The notes beneath the pieces are model-generated. The model ran no database searches. It saw only the letters and a list, made by a program, of their open reading frames with translations, and was not told the origin of the DNA. Below, one piece after another: positions 52,788 to 61,808 of a DNA stretch of 64,000 bases; the first letter of the stretch is position 1, and each line of letters begins with the position of its first letter. Where the stretch lies: assembly GCA_965278965.1 (NCBI GenBank), contig OZ257127.1, positions 2,294,001 through 2,358,000 of the forward strand, in the 5' to 3' direction. This DNA is from UBA10649 sp965278965 (lineage in GTDB: Bacteria; Actinomycetota; Actinomycetes; S36-B12). The position numbers were made by a program, and so were the translations under genes.

Positions 52788-53570
52788 TCAGCGGTGAGGC
52801 TGGGTGAGCTGCGGCTTGCCGTCGAGGTTGCGCAGGCCGTTCCACGCGAGGTTGACGAGGTGGGCGACCACCTCTTCCTTCTTGGGCTTGCGCACGTCGA
52901 GCCACCACTGCCCGGTCTGCGCGACCATGCCCACGAGCATCTGCGAGTACATGGGCGCCCACTTGGCATTGAGCTTGTGCTCCTTGAACTGCATCGCCAG
53001 GAGGTCATCGACACGAGCGGCGACATCGACCAGGAGCCCGGCGAACGTCCCGTGGATGCCGTGCTCGGGGGCGTCGTCGTGGGATGCGGGGGTGTCTCGC
53101 ACGAGGATGCGGAAGCCGTCCGGGTAGCGGTCGATGTAGTCGAAGAGTGCAAGCCCGGCGCGCTCGAGGAGAAGTCGGGGGGCGACGGCGTCCATGCCCG
53201 TGGCGTCGTGGACTGCCTCGGTCGAGAGCGCATCGGTGACCGATCCGAGCAGGTAGCCCATCTCGCGGTCGACGACGACCGCGTACAGGCCCTCCTTGCC
53301 GCCGAAGTGCTCGTAGACGACCGGCTTGGAGACGCCCGCCTTGGCGGCGATCTCCTCGACGCTGACCGCCTCGAAGCCCTTCTCGGCGAACAGCCGTCGG
53401 CCGACGTCGAGCAGCTGCTCCCGCCGCTGCTGCCCGCTCATCCGCACGCGCTCGCGCGGTGCAGGGCGGCGCGCGTCGCGTCGGGGCGCCGCGTCGATCG
53501 ACGTGACGTTGGCGTGCGGGCCCTCAGCCGGCTGGAGCCCGACCGCGTCGGCGAGCGGAGAGTCGATCAC
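52788..53570 (-). CDS. TetR-family regulator coupled to a fatty acid desaturase
   Basis: A 260-residue repressor. After a proline/arginine-rich N-terminal extension of about 43 residues comes the TetR HTH (RREQLLDVGRRLFAEKGFEA, VSVEEIAAKAGVSKPVVYEH); residues 110-255 are the ligand domain. GTG 53570 overlaps the desaturase TGA by 4 nt, which supports the long form; ATG 53441 would start directly at the HTH. Position and the tandem dyads upstream of the desaturase point to control of membrane-lipid unsaturation by this protein, perhaps sensing acyl-CoA, as inferred from similar desaturase-TetR pairs. Confidence 0.88.
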   Translation of the reverse strand: MIDSPLADAVGLQPAEGPHANVTSIDAAPRRDARRPAPRERVRMSGQQRREQLLDVGRRLFAEKGFEAVSVEEIAAKAGVSKPVVYEHFGGKEGLYAVVVDREMGYLLGSVTDALSTEAVHDATGMDAVAPRLLLERAGLALFDYIDRYPDGFRILVRDTPASHDDAPEHGIHGTFAGLLVDVAARVDDLLAMQFKEHKLNAKWAPMYSQMLVGMVAQTGQWWLDVRKPKKEEVVAHLVNLAWNGLRNLDGKPQLTQPHR

Positions 53571-54553
53571 GGGGTCGTCACGGGTGCAGGGCGGTAGCCG
53601 CGCACGCGACGGGCCATCGCCGGATCCTTGAGCCGGGCGACGAGGCGCTCGGGCTTGGGCCAGCGGACGTCGCGGACCAGCCGCACCCGTTCCAGGGAGC
53701 GGATGAGCACGGCGCTGAGGTCGACCTGCCCCTTCAGCACGCCGTGGCGCGCCGACGTCGGGTCGACGTGGTGCAGGTTGTGCCAGGACTCGCCGAACGA
53801 CGGGATCGCCAGCCACCAGACGTTCGTCGACTGGTCGCGCGACGCGAAGGGCCGGGTGCCGAACACGTGGCAGGCCGAGTTGATGCTCCACGTCACGTGG
53901 TGGACGAACGCCACGCGGACCAGGCCGGCCCAGAAGAACGCGGTGAGGGCGCCGACCCACGACCAGGTGATCAGCCCGCCGAGGATCGCCGGAAGGAGGA
54001 ACGTCGCGACGACGCTCGCGGGGAACCAGCGCGAGATCGCACGCAGGTCGCGGTCCTCGGCGATGTCCGGTGCGTATCGGGCGATCGGGGTGTTCGCAGG
54101 ATCGAACAGCCAGCCGACGTGCGCGTAGAGCAGGCCCTTCATGACCGCGCGGCGGGACGTGCCGAACCGCCACGGGGAGTGCGGGTCGCCCAGGTCGTCG
54201 GAGTACTTGTGGTGCTTGCGGTGGTCGGCGACCCACTGGTCGAGCGAGCCCTCGAGTGCGAGCGACCCCATGACGGCGAGCACGATCTTCACCGGGCGGT
54301 TGGCCTTGAACGACCCGTGCGTGAAGAAGCGGTGGTAGCCGACGGTGATGCCGACCGCGGTGATCGCCCAGAACACGACCGCCAGCGCCACGTCCGTCCA
54401 GGACAGCCAGCCGTTCCACGCGATCGGGATCGCGGCGATGACCGCCAGCAGCGGGATCGCGACGAAGTACCCCACGGTGATCCGCATCCCGAGGCTGTTC
54501 GCCTGGAGCTGCTCGACCTCGGCCGGCCGGGACAGGTCGGGCGTGGTCGTCAT
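53567..54553 (-). CDS. Fatty acid (acyl-CoA) desaturase
   Basis: A 328-residue membrane di-iron desaturase of the delta-9 type. The histidine boxes are HRFFTH (HxxxxH) near residue 76, HRKHH (HxxHH) near residue 113, and HNLHH near residue 250 in SFGESWHNLHHVDP; about four membrane segments are seen. It inserts a double bond into saturated acyl chains. ATG 54553 has GGGAG upstream. It is first in a desaturase-tetR unit with tandem TACG/CGTA dyads in the promoter region. Confidence 0.93.
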   Translation of the reverse strand: MTTTPDLSRPAEVEQLQANSLGMRITVGYFVAIPLLAVIAAIPIAWNGWLSWTDVALAVVFWAITAVGITVGYHRFFTHGSFKANRPVKIVLAVMGSLALEGSLDQWVADHRKHHKYSDDLGDPHSPWRFGTSRRAVMKGLLYAHVGWLFDPANTPIARYAPDIAEDRDLRAISRWFPASVVATFLLPAILGGLITWSWVGALTAFFWAGLVRVAFVHHVTWSINSACHVFGTRPFASRDQSTNVWWLAIPSFGESWHNLHHVDPTSARHGVLKGQVDLSAVLIRSLERVRLVRDVRWPKPERLVARLKDPAMARRVRGYRPAPVTTP

Positions 54554-54579
54554 GGGGCTCCCTCGGGTCGACGAATGGT

Positions 54580-54606
54580 TACGCTTCCGTAGGTTACGGT
54601 ACCGTA
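54580..54606 (-). promoter_or_regulatory. Tandem TACG-CGTA dyads upstream of the desaturase gene
   Basis: 54595-54606 is a perfect 12-bp palindrome TACGGTACCGTA; 54580-54591 is a related dyad TACG-CTTC-CGTA. They are 15 bp apart centre to centre and 27-53 bp before the desaturase start. Repeated half-sites of this sort fit a TetR dimer pair, and the tetR gene is in the same transcript. Confidence 0.65.
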
Positions 54607-54674
54607 GGTAGGCGCGCAAGCCGGACGGCGCAGCCGCAGCCCGAGGGCCGCCTCTACAGTGCGGGTGCCGTCGA

Positions 54675-54745
54675 TCCCGGGTCGTCTAATGGCAGGACTG
54701 CGGACTTTGAATCCGTGAACAGAGGTTCGACTCCTCTCCCGGGAG
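54675..54745 (+). tRNA. tRNA-Gln (TTG anticodon)
   Basis: A full cloverleaf: acceptor arms TCCCGGG/CCCGGGA, D-arm GTC-TAATGGCAG-GAC, anticodon stem GCGGA/TCCGT with loop CTTTGAA (anticodon TTG, read CAA), and T-arm AGAGG-TTCGACT-CCTCT. CCA is not encoded. It lies alone between the desaturase operon and the zinc metallopeptidase gene, on the plus strand. Confidence 0.95.
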
Positions 54746-54785
54746 CTTCGCCGGGACGACCGGCTCGTTTCGGGTACACACCGGC

Positions 54786-55664
54786 ATGCGCTTTCGCAGC
54801 AACGCCCGGTTGGACGCCTCACAGGTCAGCGACCGCCGCGGGGCCGGCGGCATCGGCGTCGGTGGTCTCGGCGGCCGAGGCATGGCGGTGGGCGGCGGCG
54901 GAGTCGTCGGCCTGATCGTCGTCGTCGCCTTGATCCTGCTCCAGTCCGGCGTGCTGGGGGGAGCGCCGTCGGGGGCGGTCGGAGGCACCGGCGACCTGAG
55001 CGCCGAGTGCCGCACGGGAGCCGACGCCAACGCCCGCCAGGACTGCCAGACGGTCGCGACCGTCAACAGCGTCCAGTCGTACTGGGCGGAGTACTTCGCC
55101 GCGCACGGCGACTCCTACCCGGAAGCGCAGACCGTCCTGTTCGACGGGCAGGTCTCGACCGGCTGCGGCGCGGCGTCCTCGGCCGTCGGTCCGTTCTACT
55201 GCCCGACCGACGAGACCGTCTACCTCGATCTTGGGTTCTACGACGCGCTCCAGCGGGACTTCGGCGCCAAGGGCGGCGTCTTCGCCGAGACGTACGTCAT
55301 CGCCCACGAGTACGGCCACCACGTCCAGCACGTGCTCAGCTACGACCGTCGCGTCGGCGACGACCGCGACGGCCCGCAGAGCGGCTCCGTGCGCCTGGAG
55401 CTCCAGGCCGACTGCCTGGCCGGCACCTGGGCCGCGAACGCCGAGGCGACGGGCCTGGTCGAAGGGATCACCCCGGCGGACATCGCGGCCGGCCTGGATG
55501 CGGCCGCTGCCATCGGCGATGACCGCATCCAGAAGACGTCGGGCGGGCGCGTCGACCCCGAGTCGTTCACCCACGGCACGTCGGCCCAGCGTCAGGAGTG
55601 GTTCACGCGCGGCTATCGCGGCGGGGACATCTCCGCGTGCGACACGTGGGCCGGCAGCTTGTAG
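54786..55664 (+). CDS. Neutral zinc metallopeptidase (YpfJ family), membrane-anchored
   Basis: A 292-residue protein. A glycine-rich N terminus ([20 protein letters not shown]) leads into one membrane segment (residues 39-53), then an extracytoplasmic domain. The zinc site HEYGHHVQ is near residue 176 ([10 protein letters not shown]), and [14 protein letters not shown] near residue 203 supplies the third ligand, as in the YpfJ/neutral-zinc-peptidase family. Cysteine pairs suggest extracellular disulfides. Natural substrate unknown. ATG 54786 follows TACACA at 5 nt, compatible with a leaderless message. Confidence 0.9.
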   Translation: MRFRSNARLDASQVSDRRGAGGIGVGGLGGRGMAVGGGGVVGLIVVVALILLQSGVLGGAPSGAVGGTGDLSAECRTGADANARQDCQTVATVNSVQSYWAEYFAAHGDSYPEAQTVLFDGQVSTGCGAASSAVGPFYCPTDETVYLDLGFYDALQRDFGAKGGVFAETYVIAHEYGHHVQHVLSYDRRVGDDRDGPQSGSVRLELQADCLAGTWAANAEATGLVEGITPADIAAGLDAAAAIGDDRIQKTSGGRVDPESFTHGTSAQRQEWFTRGYRGGDISACDTWAGSL

Positions 55665-55682
55665 GAGCGACGGCGGACGGCG

Positions 55683-56681
55683 TCAGGGCGCCGGCGGGCC
55701 GGCCGTCCGCGCGCTCGCGTCGGCGTGGAGGCCGCGGGCGGTCCACCGGACGTCGCTGACCAGTCGCAGGCGTTCGAACCCGCGGATGAGACCGGCCGTC
55801 GGGTCCAGCTGCCAGGACCCGCGCCCGTGCCGTGCACACGACGGCGCCGAGTGGTGGCCGTTGTGCCAGCTCTCCCCGAACGAGACCAGGGCCAGCGGCC
55901 ACAGGTTCGTCGAGCGGTCGAAGCGACGCGTCGCGTGCGGCCGGCTGCCGAACATGTGGCACAGCGAGTTGATGCTCCAGGTCACGTGCTGCAGTAGGGC
56001 GACACGGGCCAGGCCCGCCCAGAGGAACGCTGTGAACCCGCCCCAGAACGTGCCGGTGATCGCCAGGCCGATGGCGAAGGGCAGGGCCAGCGACACCACG
56101 CAGAACAACGGGAACGCTCGGCTCAGGCGACGGATGTCGGGGTCGGCGAGCAGGTCGGGGGCGTAGCGCTCGGCGGAGGTGGACTCCCCCGAGAACAGCC
56201 AGCCCACGTGGGCGTACGCGAGGCCGCGCACCTGGCCCCAGGCGGACGTGCCGTACCGGTACGGCGAATGCGGGTCCCCGGGCCGGTCGGTGAAGGCGTG
56301 ATGCCGCCGATGCGTGGCGACCCAGTCGATCGCCGACCCCTCGAAGGCCATAGACGCCGCGGCCGTCGCGATGACGCGCAGCGGCCGGCGCATCGTGTAG
56401 CCGCGGTGCGTGAGCCCGCGGTGGAAGCCGACCGAGATGCCGAACCCGGTGACCAGGTAGAGGACAAGGGCGAGGACGAGGTCGGTCGCCGCGAACAAGG
56501 AACCCCATGCAAGCGTCGCGGCGGCGACGAGCCCCGCCACCGGAATCGTCACGAGCGCGATGGTGACCGCGACGCGCAACGGACCGCCGGGCACGGCGTC
56601 GGGGTCGTCAGCGAACTCCGACAGGCCGTCGTAGGCGACGGCGGCGGGACTGGAGGGCTGGGAGGGCGGGGAAGGGGCCAT
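55683..56681 (-). CDS. Second fatty acid desaturase (acyl-CoA type)
   Basis: A 332-residue membrane desaturase with the same layout as the one at 53567-54553: HRGLTH near residue 92, HRRHH near residue 129, and HNGHH in SFGESWHNGHHSAP near residue 267. It is clearly related to the first (shared GDPHSPYRYGTS, YAHVGWLF, VTWSIN segments) but diverged; it may act on another chain length or position. It lacks a tetR partner and the TACG dyads. ATG 56681 is used; the frame upstream is longer but reads as non-coding. Confidence 0.92.
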   Translation of the reverse strand: MAPSPPSQPSSPAAVAYDGLSEFADDPDAVPGGPLRVAVTIALVTIPVAGLVAAATLAWGSLFAATDLVLALVLYLVTGFGISVGFHRGLTHRGYTMRRPLRVIATAAASMAFEGSAIDWVATHRRHHAFTDRPGDPHSPYRYGTSAWGQVRGLAYAHVGWLFSGESTSAERYAPDLLADPDIRRLSRAFPLFCVVSLALPFAIGLAITGTFWGGFTAFLWAGLARVALLQHVTWSINSLCHMFGSRPHATRRFDRSTNLWPLALVSFGESWHNGHHSAPSCARHGRGSWQLDPTAGLIRGFERLRLVSDVRWTARGLHADASARTAGPPAP

Positions 56682-56823
56682 AGCCGGACTCCGTGCGTGG
56701 GAGAGGAGCCGGGTCGGGGACGAGGCGGCTAGGTGCCACCCCCACGCTCCTGATCGCAGCCGATGTCCTTGTCCACAGTACCCGCGCCAGCGGGATCGAA
56801 CCCCCGCGCTGGTTGAGGCCTCG

Positions 56824-57714
56824 TCAGTCGGTGCGCCAGAAGGGCACCGGTGCCCCGATCGTGGGCAGGGTCGAGCGCACGCGGCCAAAGCGCTCCTCGC
56901 CGTCGCGCCAGGAGCGGTAGGCGGCATCCAGCTCGTCGCGGCTGCGGGCGACGAAGTTCCACCACATCATCACGGTGTCGGGGAAGGGCACCCCGCCGAG
57001 CAGCATGACCCGCGCCGGGCCGTCGACCTCGACGCGGATCTCGTCCCGACCTGGGGCGACGTAGCCGAGGCGGCCGGGGAGCAACGGCTCTCCGTCGACC
57101 GCTGCGGACCCTCGAAGCACCACGAACGCGTGCTCGTGCGCGGGATCGAGCGGGAGTTCGGCGGCACTGCGCAGGTCGAGGTCGACGCCGACGAGGTCGG
57201 TGTCGTGACGAGCGGGTGACGTGACGGCGTCGAAGGTGCCGACGAGCACGGTCGCGGTGCCGGCGCCGGCGAGCGCCGCCTGCGGCAGGTCGGCATGGTG
57301 CTCGAACGCCGCCGGCCCGTGGCGGGTCCCTTCGGGAAGCGCGACCCACAGCTGGATCCCCTCAAGCGTCCCGCGGTAGTGGCCGGTGGCCTCCTCCGCG
57401 TGGGCGACGGCGTCGCCGGCCGTCATGAGGTTCAGCTGGCCCGGGGAGATGACCTGCTCCGAGCCGAGCGTGTCGCGGTGCAGGGCCTGCCCGTCGAGCA
57501 GCCAGGTCACCGTCTGCAGCCCGATGTGCGGATGGGGGCCGACATCCAGTCCGGCGCCTTCGGTGACATCGGCCGGACCCATGTGGTCGGCGAAACACCA
57601 TGCGCCGACGGTGCGCCGGGTGCGCTGGGGGAGGGCCCGGCGGACGGTGAACCGGCCGACCTGGGCTTCGTGGCTGGGCAGCACGTCGATGGCCATGGCG
57701 TCCCAGTCAAGCAT
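56824..57714 (-). CDS. Pirin family protein
   Basis: A 296-residue double-cupin protein. The metal site is formed by [10 protein letters not shown] near residue 58 (two His) and AHAEEATG near residue 103 (His, Glu), the standard pirin pattern. Some pirins act as quercetin dioxygenases or redox sensors; the role here is not decided. ATG 57714 ([10 protein letters not shown]) and ATG 57696 (MAIDVL) are both possible starts. It is divergent from glmU. Confidence 0.9.
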   Translation of the reverse strand: MLDWDAMAIDVLPSHEAQVGRFTVRRALPQRTRRTVGAWCFADHMGPADVTEGAGLDVGPHPHIGLQTVTWLLDGQALHRDTLGSEQVISPGQLNLMTAGDAVAHAEEATGHYRGTLEGIQLWVALPEGTRHGPAAFEHHADLPQAALAGAGTATVLVGTFDAVTSPARHDTDLVGVDLDLRSAAELPLDPAHEHAFVVLRGSAAVDGEPLLPGRLGYVAPGRDEIRVEVDGPARVMLLGGVPFPDTVMMWWNFVARSRDELDAAYRSWRDGEERFGRVRSTLPTIGAPVPFWRTD

Positions 57715-57848
57715 CTGCGCGCAGCACCGGCGGCGGGGACGAGCGCGCGGTCCGGCCCGCATCCGTAGTGGCCGGACCCGGTCCGCGGCCGGGCGCTATG
57801 GTGAGCGCGCCGCTGCGAGCCACGGCTCGCCCTATCCGCGAGGACACG

Positions 57849-59342
57849 TTGACCGTCACCCGCCCGAGCGTCGTGGTGGTCCTCGCGGCCGGAGAAGGCA
57901 CGCGGATGCGGTCCGCCACCCCCAAGGTCCTGCACGCCCTCGCGGGCCGTTCGCTCCTCGGCCATGTCGTCGAGGCGGCCTCGGCGCTGGAGCCGCATCA
58001 CCTCGTCGTCGTCGTCGGGCACGGCCGCGGCGCCGTCGAGGAGCACCTCGCCGAGATCGCGCCCTGGGCTCTGACCGTCGTGCAGTCCGAGCAGAACGGG
58101 ACCGGGCACGCCGTCCGGATCGCGCTGGCTGACCTCGCCGAGCGTGGCGTCGAGACGAGCTCAGGCCCGGTCGTCGTCCTCACCGGGGACACGCCGCTGC
58201 TGACCGGGACGACGCTCGTCACGCTCGTCGCCGACCACACGACTGCGGGAGCAGCGGCGACCGTGCTGACCGCCCGTGTCGCCGACCCCGCGGGATACGG
58301 CCGGATCGTCCGCGCTGCCGACGGCGCGCTCGAGCGCATCGTCGAGGAGAAGGACGCGGACGACGACGAGCGCGCGATCGACGAGATCAACTCCGGGATG
58401 TACGCGTTCGCCCCCGACCGGCTCGCCGCGAGCCTCGGACGCCTGACAACGGACAACGCCCAGGGCGAGGAGTACCTCACCGATGTCGTGGGTCTGCTCC
58501 GCGCCGACGGTGATGCGGTGGCGGCGTCGGTGTGCGTCGACGCCGACGAGATCCTCGGGGTCAACGACCGCGTGCAGCTGGCGCAGGCCGGGGCGATCCT
58601 GCGGGACCGCATCAACGCTCGGTGGATGCGGGCGGGCGTGACGATCGTCGACAGCGCGTCCACGTGGCTCGACGTCGACGTCGAGATCGCCGCTGACGTG
58701 GTCGTACGTCCGCAGGTGACCCTTCGCGGCCCGACGTCGGTGGCCACCGGCGCGGTCGTCGGTCCCGGCACGACGCTGACCTCGTGCGAGGTCGGCTCGG
58801 GCGCCGAGGTCATCCACACCTGGGCCGAGCTCGCGGTGATCGGCGACGACGCCCGTGTCGGCCCGTTCACGTTCCTGCGGCCTGGCACGGTCCTCGGCGC
58901 CGGCTCGCGCGCCGGCGCGTACGTCGAGATCAAGAACGCCTCCGTCGGCGACGGCGCGAAGGTCCCGCACCTGTCGTACGTCGGCGACGCCGAGATCGGC
59001 CCGGGCACGAACATCGGCGCGGCCACGATCTTCGTGAACTACGACGGCGTCGCGAAGCACCGCACCGTCGTCGGAGCGCACGCGCGGGTCGGCAGCGACA
59101 CCATGCTCGTGGCGCCGGTGACCGTCGGCGACGGGGCGTACACCGCGGCCGGCTCCGTCGTCACCGAGGACGTCCCGCCCGGGGCGATCGCGATCGGCCG
59201 CGCGCGCCAGCGCAACATCGAGGGATGGGTCGAGCGCAGCCGCCCCGGCACCGCGGCGGCCGCCGCGGCCGCGGCCGCCGACCGCTCCGACGCGAACACC
59301 GACGACAAGACGTCCGACCCCACCCCGCCCGCACCCGCGTAG
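57849..59342 (+). CDS. glmU: Bifunctional UDP-GlcNAc pyrophosphorylase / GlcN-1-P acetyltransferase
   Basis: A 497-residue enzyme for UDP-GlcNAc, the precursor of peptidoglycan and mycothiol. The N-terminal uridyltransferase shows [20 protein letters not shown]; the C-terminal left-handed beta-helix has hexapeptide repeats and the acetyltransferase segment ([30 protein letters not shown]). TTG 57849 gives the usual MTVTRPS start and has GAGGA upstream; ATG 57798 is an alternative. After residue 455 a poly-alanine run and a Ser/Asp/Pro-rich tail extend the protein beyond the minimal fold. Confidence 0.94.
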   Translation: MTVTRPSVVVVLAAGEGTRMRSATPKVLHALAGRSLLGHVVEAASALEPHHLVVVVGHGRGAVEEHLAEIAPWALTVVQSEQNGTGHAVRIALADLAERGVETSSGPVVVLTGDTPLLTGTTLVTLVADHTTAGAAATVLTARVADPAGYGRIVRAADGALERIVEEKDADDDERAIDEINSGMYAFAPDRLAASLGRLTTDNAQGEEYLTDVVGLLRADGDAVAASVCVDADEILGVNDRVQLAQAGAILRDRINARWMRAGVTIVDSASTWLDVDVEIAADVVVRPQVTLRGPTSVATGAVVGPGTTLTSCEVGSGAEVIHTWAELAVIGDDARVGPFTFLRPGTVLGAGSRAGAYVEIKNASVGDGAKVPHLSYVGDAEIGPGTNIGAATIFVNYDGVAKHRTVVGAHARVGSDTMLVAPVTVGDGAYTAAGSVVTEDVPPGAIAIGRARQRNIEGWVERSRPGTAAAAAAAAADRSDANTDDKTSDPTPPAPA

Positions 59343-59349
59343 GAGCCCC

Positions 59350-60348
59350 GTGACCGACACCGTCCCCTACTCCAAGCGACTGGTCCTCCTGGCCGGACGC
59401 TCCTACCCGGAGCTGGCGCAGGAGGTGGCCGAGAACCTCGGGGTCGGTCTGTCGCCCACGCTGGCGTACGACTTCGCGAACGGCGAGATCTTCATCCGCT
59501 TCCAGGAGTCGGTCCGCGGGTGCGACGCGTTCGTGCTGCAGAGCCACACCACGCCGATCAACAAGTGGATCATGGAGCAGCTGATCATGGTCGACGCGCT
59601 CAAGCGGGCCTCGGCCAAGCGCATCACCGTGATCGTCCCGTTCTACGGGTACGCGCGCCAGGACAAGAAGCACCGCGGCCGCGAGCCGATCTCCGCCCGC
59701 CTCATCGCCGACCTGTTCAAGGCCGCCGGTGCCGACCGGCTCATGACCGTCGACCTGCACACGTCGCAGATCCAGGGCTTCTTCGACGGCCCGGTCGACC
59801 ACCTCTTCGCCATGCCGGTGCTCGCGCGGCACGTCTCCTCGCGCGTGCCCCGCGACCGCATCACGGTGGTGTCGCCCGACGCCGGCCGGGTTCGCGTCGC
59901 CGAGCGCTGGACGGACGTGCTGGGTGCGCCGCTGGCCATCATCCACAAGCGTCGTGATCCGGACGTGCCCAACCAGGTCCGCGTCTTCGAGGTCGTCGGC
60001 GACGTCCGCGACCGCGTCTGCGTGCTCGTCGACGACATGATCGACACCGGCGGCACCATCGTGAAGGCCGCCGAGACGTTGTTCGAGAACGGTGCCGCCG
60101 ACGTCATCGTCGCCGCGACCCACGGCATTCTCAGCGACCCCGCACGTGAACGGCTGCAGGCCTCGCGCATCTCCGAGGTCATCATCACCAACACGCTGCC
60201 GATCCCGCCGGAGCACCAGTTCGAGAAGCTCACGGTGCTGTCGATCGCCCCGATCCTCGCCAAGGCGATCAACGAGGTCTTCACCGACGGCTCGGTCACG
60301 AGCATGTTCGAGCCAGAGGCACCCGGCGCGGAGGCCTCCTCCCACTGA
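59350..60348 (+). CDS. prs: Ribose-phosphate pyrophosphokinase (PRPP synthase)
   Basis: A 332-residue enzyme making PRPP for nucleotides, His and Trp. It has FANGEIFIRFQESVRGCDAF, the catalytic PFYGYARQDKKHRGREPISA loop near residue 98, VSPDAGRVRVAERW near residue 175, and the PRPP-binding VLVDDMIDTGGTI near residue 228. GTG 59350 lies 7 nt after the glmU stop, the usual glmU-prs order. A long hairpin follows. Confidence 0.97.
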   Translation: MTDTVPYSKRLVLLAGRSYPELAQEVAENLGVGLSPTLAYDFANGEIFIRFQESVRGCDAFVLQSHTTPINKWIMEQLIMVDALKRASAKRITVIVPFYGYARQDKKHRGREPISARLIADLFKAAGADRLMTVDLHTSQIQGFFDGPVDHLFAMPVLARHVSSRVPRDRITVVSPDAGRVRVAERWTDVLGAPLAIIHKRRDPDVPNQVRVFEVVGDVRDRVCVLVDDMIDTGGTIVKAAETLFENGAADVIVAATHGILSDPARERLQASRISEVIITNTLPIPPEHQFEKLTVLSIAPILAKAINEVFTDGSVTSMFEPEAPGAEASSH

Positions 60349-60375
60349 CGGTCGGCTTCTGACTGACTGCCGACG

Positions 60376-60432
60376 CGCCTTGAATGGTCGTCAAACGCGG
60401 CCGCGAGTGCCGTTTAGCGACCATTCAAGGCG
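60376..60432 (+). terminator. Long two-tier hairpin between prs and rplY
   Basis: CGCCTTGAATGGTCG (60376-60390) pairs perfectly with 60418-60432, a 15-bp stem; inside the 27-nt loop AAACG and CGTTT pair again. It is 28 nt after prs and 206 nt before rplY. No T-run follows, so it acts as a GC-type terminator or as an mRNA processing/stability element. Confidence 0.55.
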
Positions 60433-60637
60433 TCTCGGCGGTGAGGAGCGTGACGTACCGGCCGGTGGGGGCGGGCCGGTCGGAGCCACCGGCGCACCTG
60501 GGTTAGACTCCGTAGGCCCTCGGCGAGGGTGTGCGGACGACCCGCAGATCGTGGGCCGTCCTCGCACCGTGATCGACGTGGTCGGCGCCCACCGGCGTTG
60601 CCGAGGCGTCCGACGAGCACCATAAGGAGCCTGAGCC

Positions 60638-61201
60638 GTGAGCACCGTCGTCCTGTCTGCCACCTCCCGCACCGATTTCGGCAAGGGAGCGGCACGCCGC
60701 ATCCGCCGCGACGGCCACATCCCCGCCGTGATCTACGGCGACTCCGCCGAGCTGCTGCACGTGGCGATCCCGACCCACGAGCTCGACCTCGCGCTGCGCA
60801 AGCCCCGCGTCGTGCTGTCGGTCACGATCGACGGCACCACCCACATCGTCAAGCCCCGCGACATCCAGCGCGACCCGGTCAAGCGCAGCCTCGAGCACAT
60901 CGACCTCGTCGTGATCGGCAAGGCCGAGGCCGCCGACCGTGCGGCGATGGCCGACGCGATCAAGACCGCCACCGAGGCCGCCGAGGAGGCAGGTCTCGAC
61001 GCCGCTGCCGCCGTCCAGGCGCTCGAGGAGGCCGTCGCGCTGGGTGAGAACCCCGCCGAGGCCGCCGAGCACGCCGTCGCCGACGCCGAGCACAAGGCCG
61101 AGGGCTACGCCGAGGTGAACGCGCACGAGGCCGAGGTCGAGGCGGCCGACGCCGCGAACTCCGCGCTCGCCGCGGAGCCGGCCGACGCAGCCGCGGAGTA
61201 G
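60638..61201 (+). CDS. rplY: 50S ribosomal protein L25/general stress protein Ctc
   Basis: A 187-residue L25 of the CTC type that binds 5S rRNA. The N-terminal half has the family's TSRTDFGKGAARRIRRDGHI and PAVIYG segments, and IDLVVIGKAE marks the transition to the CTC extension. The C-terminal 80 residues are extremely Ala/Glu/Asp-rich, an acidic helix in place of the usual beta domain. GTG 60638 has AAGGAGCC at a good distance. pth follows after 9 nt. Confidence 0.93.
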   Translation: MSTVVLSATSRTDFGKGAARRIRRDGHIPAVIYGDSAELLHVAIPTHELDLALRKPRVVLSVTIDGTTHIVKPRDIQRDPVKRSLEHIDLVVIGKAEAADRAAMADAIKTATEAAEEAGLDAAAAVQALEEAVALGENPAEAAEHAVADAEHKAEGYAEVNAHEAEVEAADAANSALAAEPADAAAE

Positions 61202-61210
61202 TCCGCGCCG

Positions 61211-61798
61211 GTGTCCGGGGATCGCTGGCTGGTCGTCGGACTCGGCAACCCGGGGCCGGAGTACGCCGACACCCGCCACAACGTCGGGTTCCACGTCGTC
61301 GACCTGCTCGCCGAACGCCTCGGGGTCCGGCTGGCCCGCCACAAGCGCGGCCACGCGCTGGCCGCCGAGGCCAAGCTTGGCGTCCCGGGGGCGCTGACCC
61401 CGCTGGCCCTGGTCGAGCCGATGTCGTTCATGAACGCCTCCGGCGGGCCGGTCAAGGCGATCGCGACGTTCTACGGGACGTCGCCGGACCGCACGGTGGT
61501 GGTCCACGACGAGCTCGACCTGCCGTTCGGCACGATCCGCACCAAGCTCGGTGGCGGGGACAACGGCCATAACGGCCTCAAGAGCCTTCGCAGTGCTCTC
61601 GGCAGCGGCGACTTCTACCGCGTCCGCGTCGGGATCGGCCGCCCGCCCGGTCGCCAGGACCCGGCCGACTGGGTGCTCAAGGCGTTCGCCGGCACCGAGC
61701 GGCGTGAGCTGCCCGAGGTGGTGGACCGGGCCGCCGACGTCGTCGAGTGCTTGGTCGTCGACGGGCTCGAGACCGCGCAGAACCGCTTCAACGGATGA
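61211..61798 (+). CDS. pth: Peptidyl-tRNA hydrolase
   Basis: A 195-residue enzyme that frees tRNA from prematurely released peptidyl-tRNA. It has GLGNPGPEYADTRHNVGFHV (catalytic His) near residue 12, PMSFMNASGGPVK near residue 75, VHDELDLPFGTIRTKLGGG near residue 98, and NGHNGLKSL. GTG 61211 is 9 nt after rplY, the usual rplY-pth pairing. Confidence 0.97.
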   Translation: MSGDRWLVVGLGNPGPEYADTRHNVGFHVVDLLAERLGVRLARHKRGHALAAEAKLGVPGALTPLALVEPMSFMNASGGPVKAIATFYGTSPDRTVVVHDELDLPFGTIRTKLGGGDNGHNGLKSLRSALGSGDFYRVRVGIGRPPGRQDPADWVLKAFAGTERRELPEVVDRAADVVECLVVDGLETAQNRFNG

Positions 61799-61808
61799 CA
61801 GGACGACC

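Noticed and set aside
56765..56820. T-arm-like GGTTCGATCCC on the minus strand suggesting a second tRNA
   Set aside because: No acceptor or anticodon stem can be completed around it; the bases form an unrelated CCAGCG/CCGCTGG hairpin.
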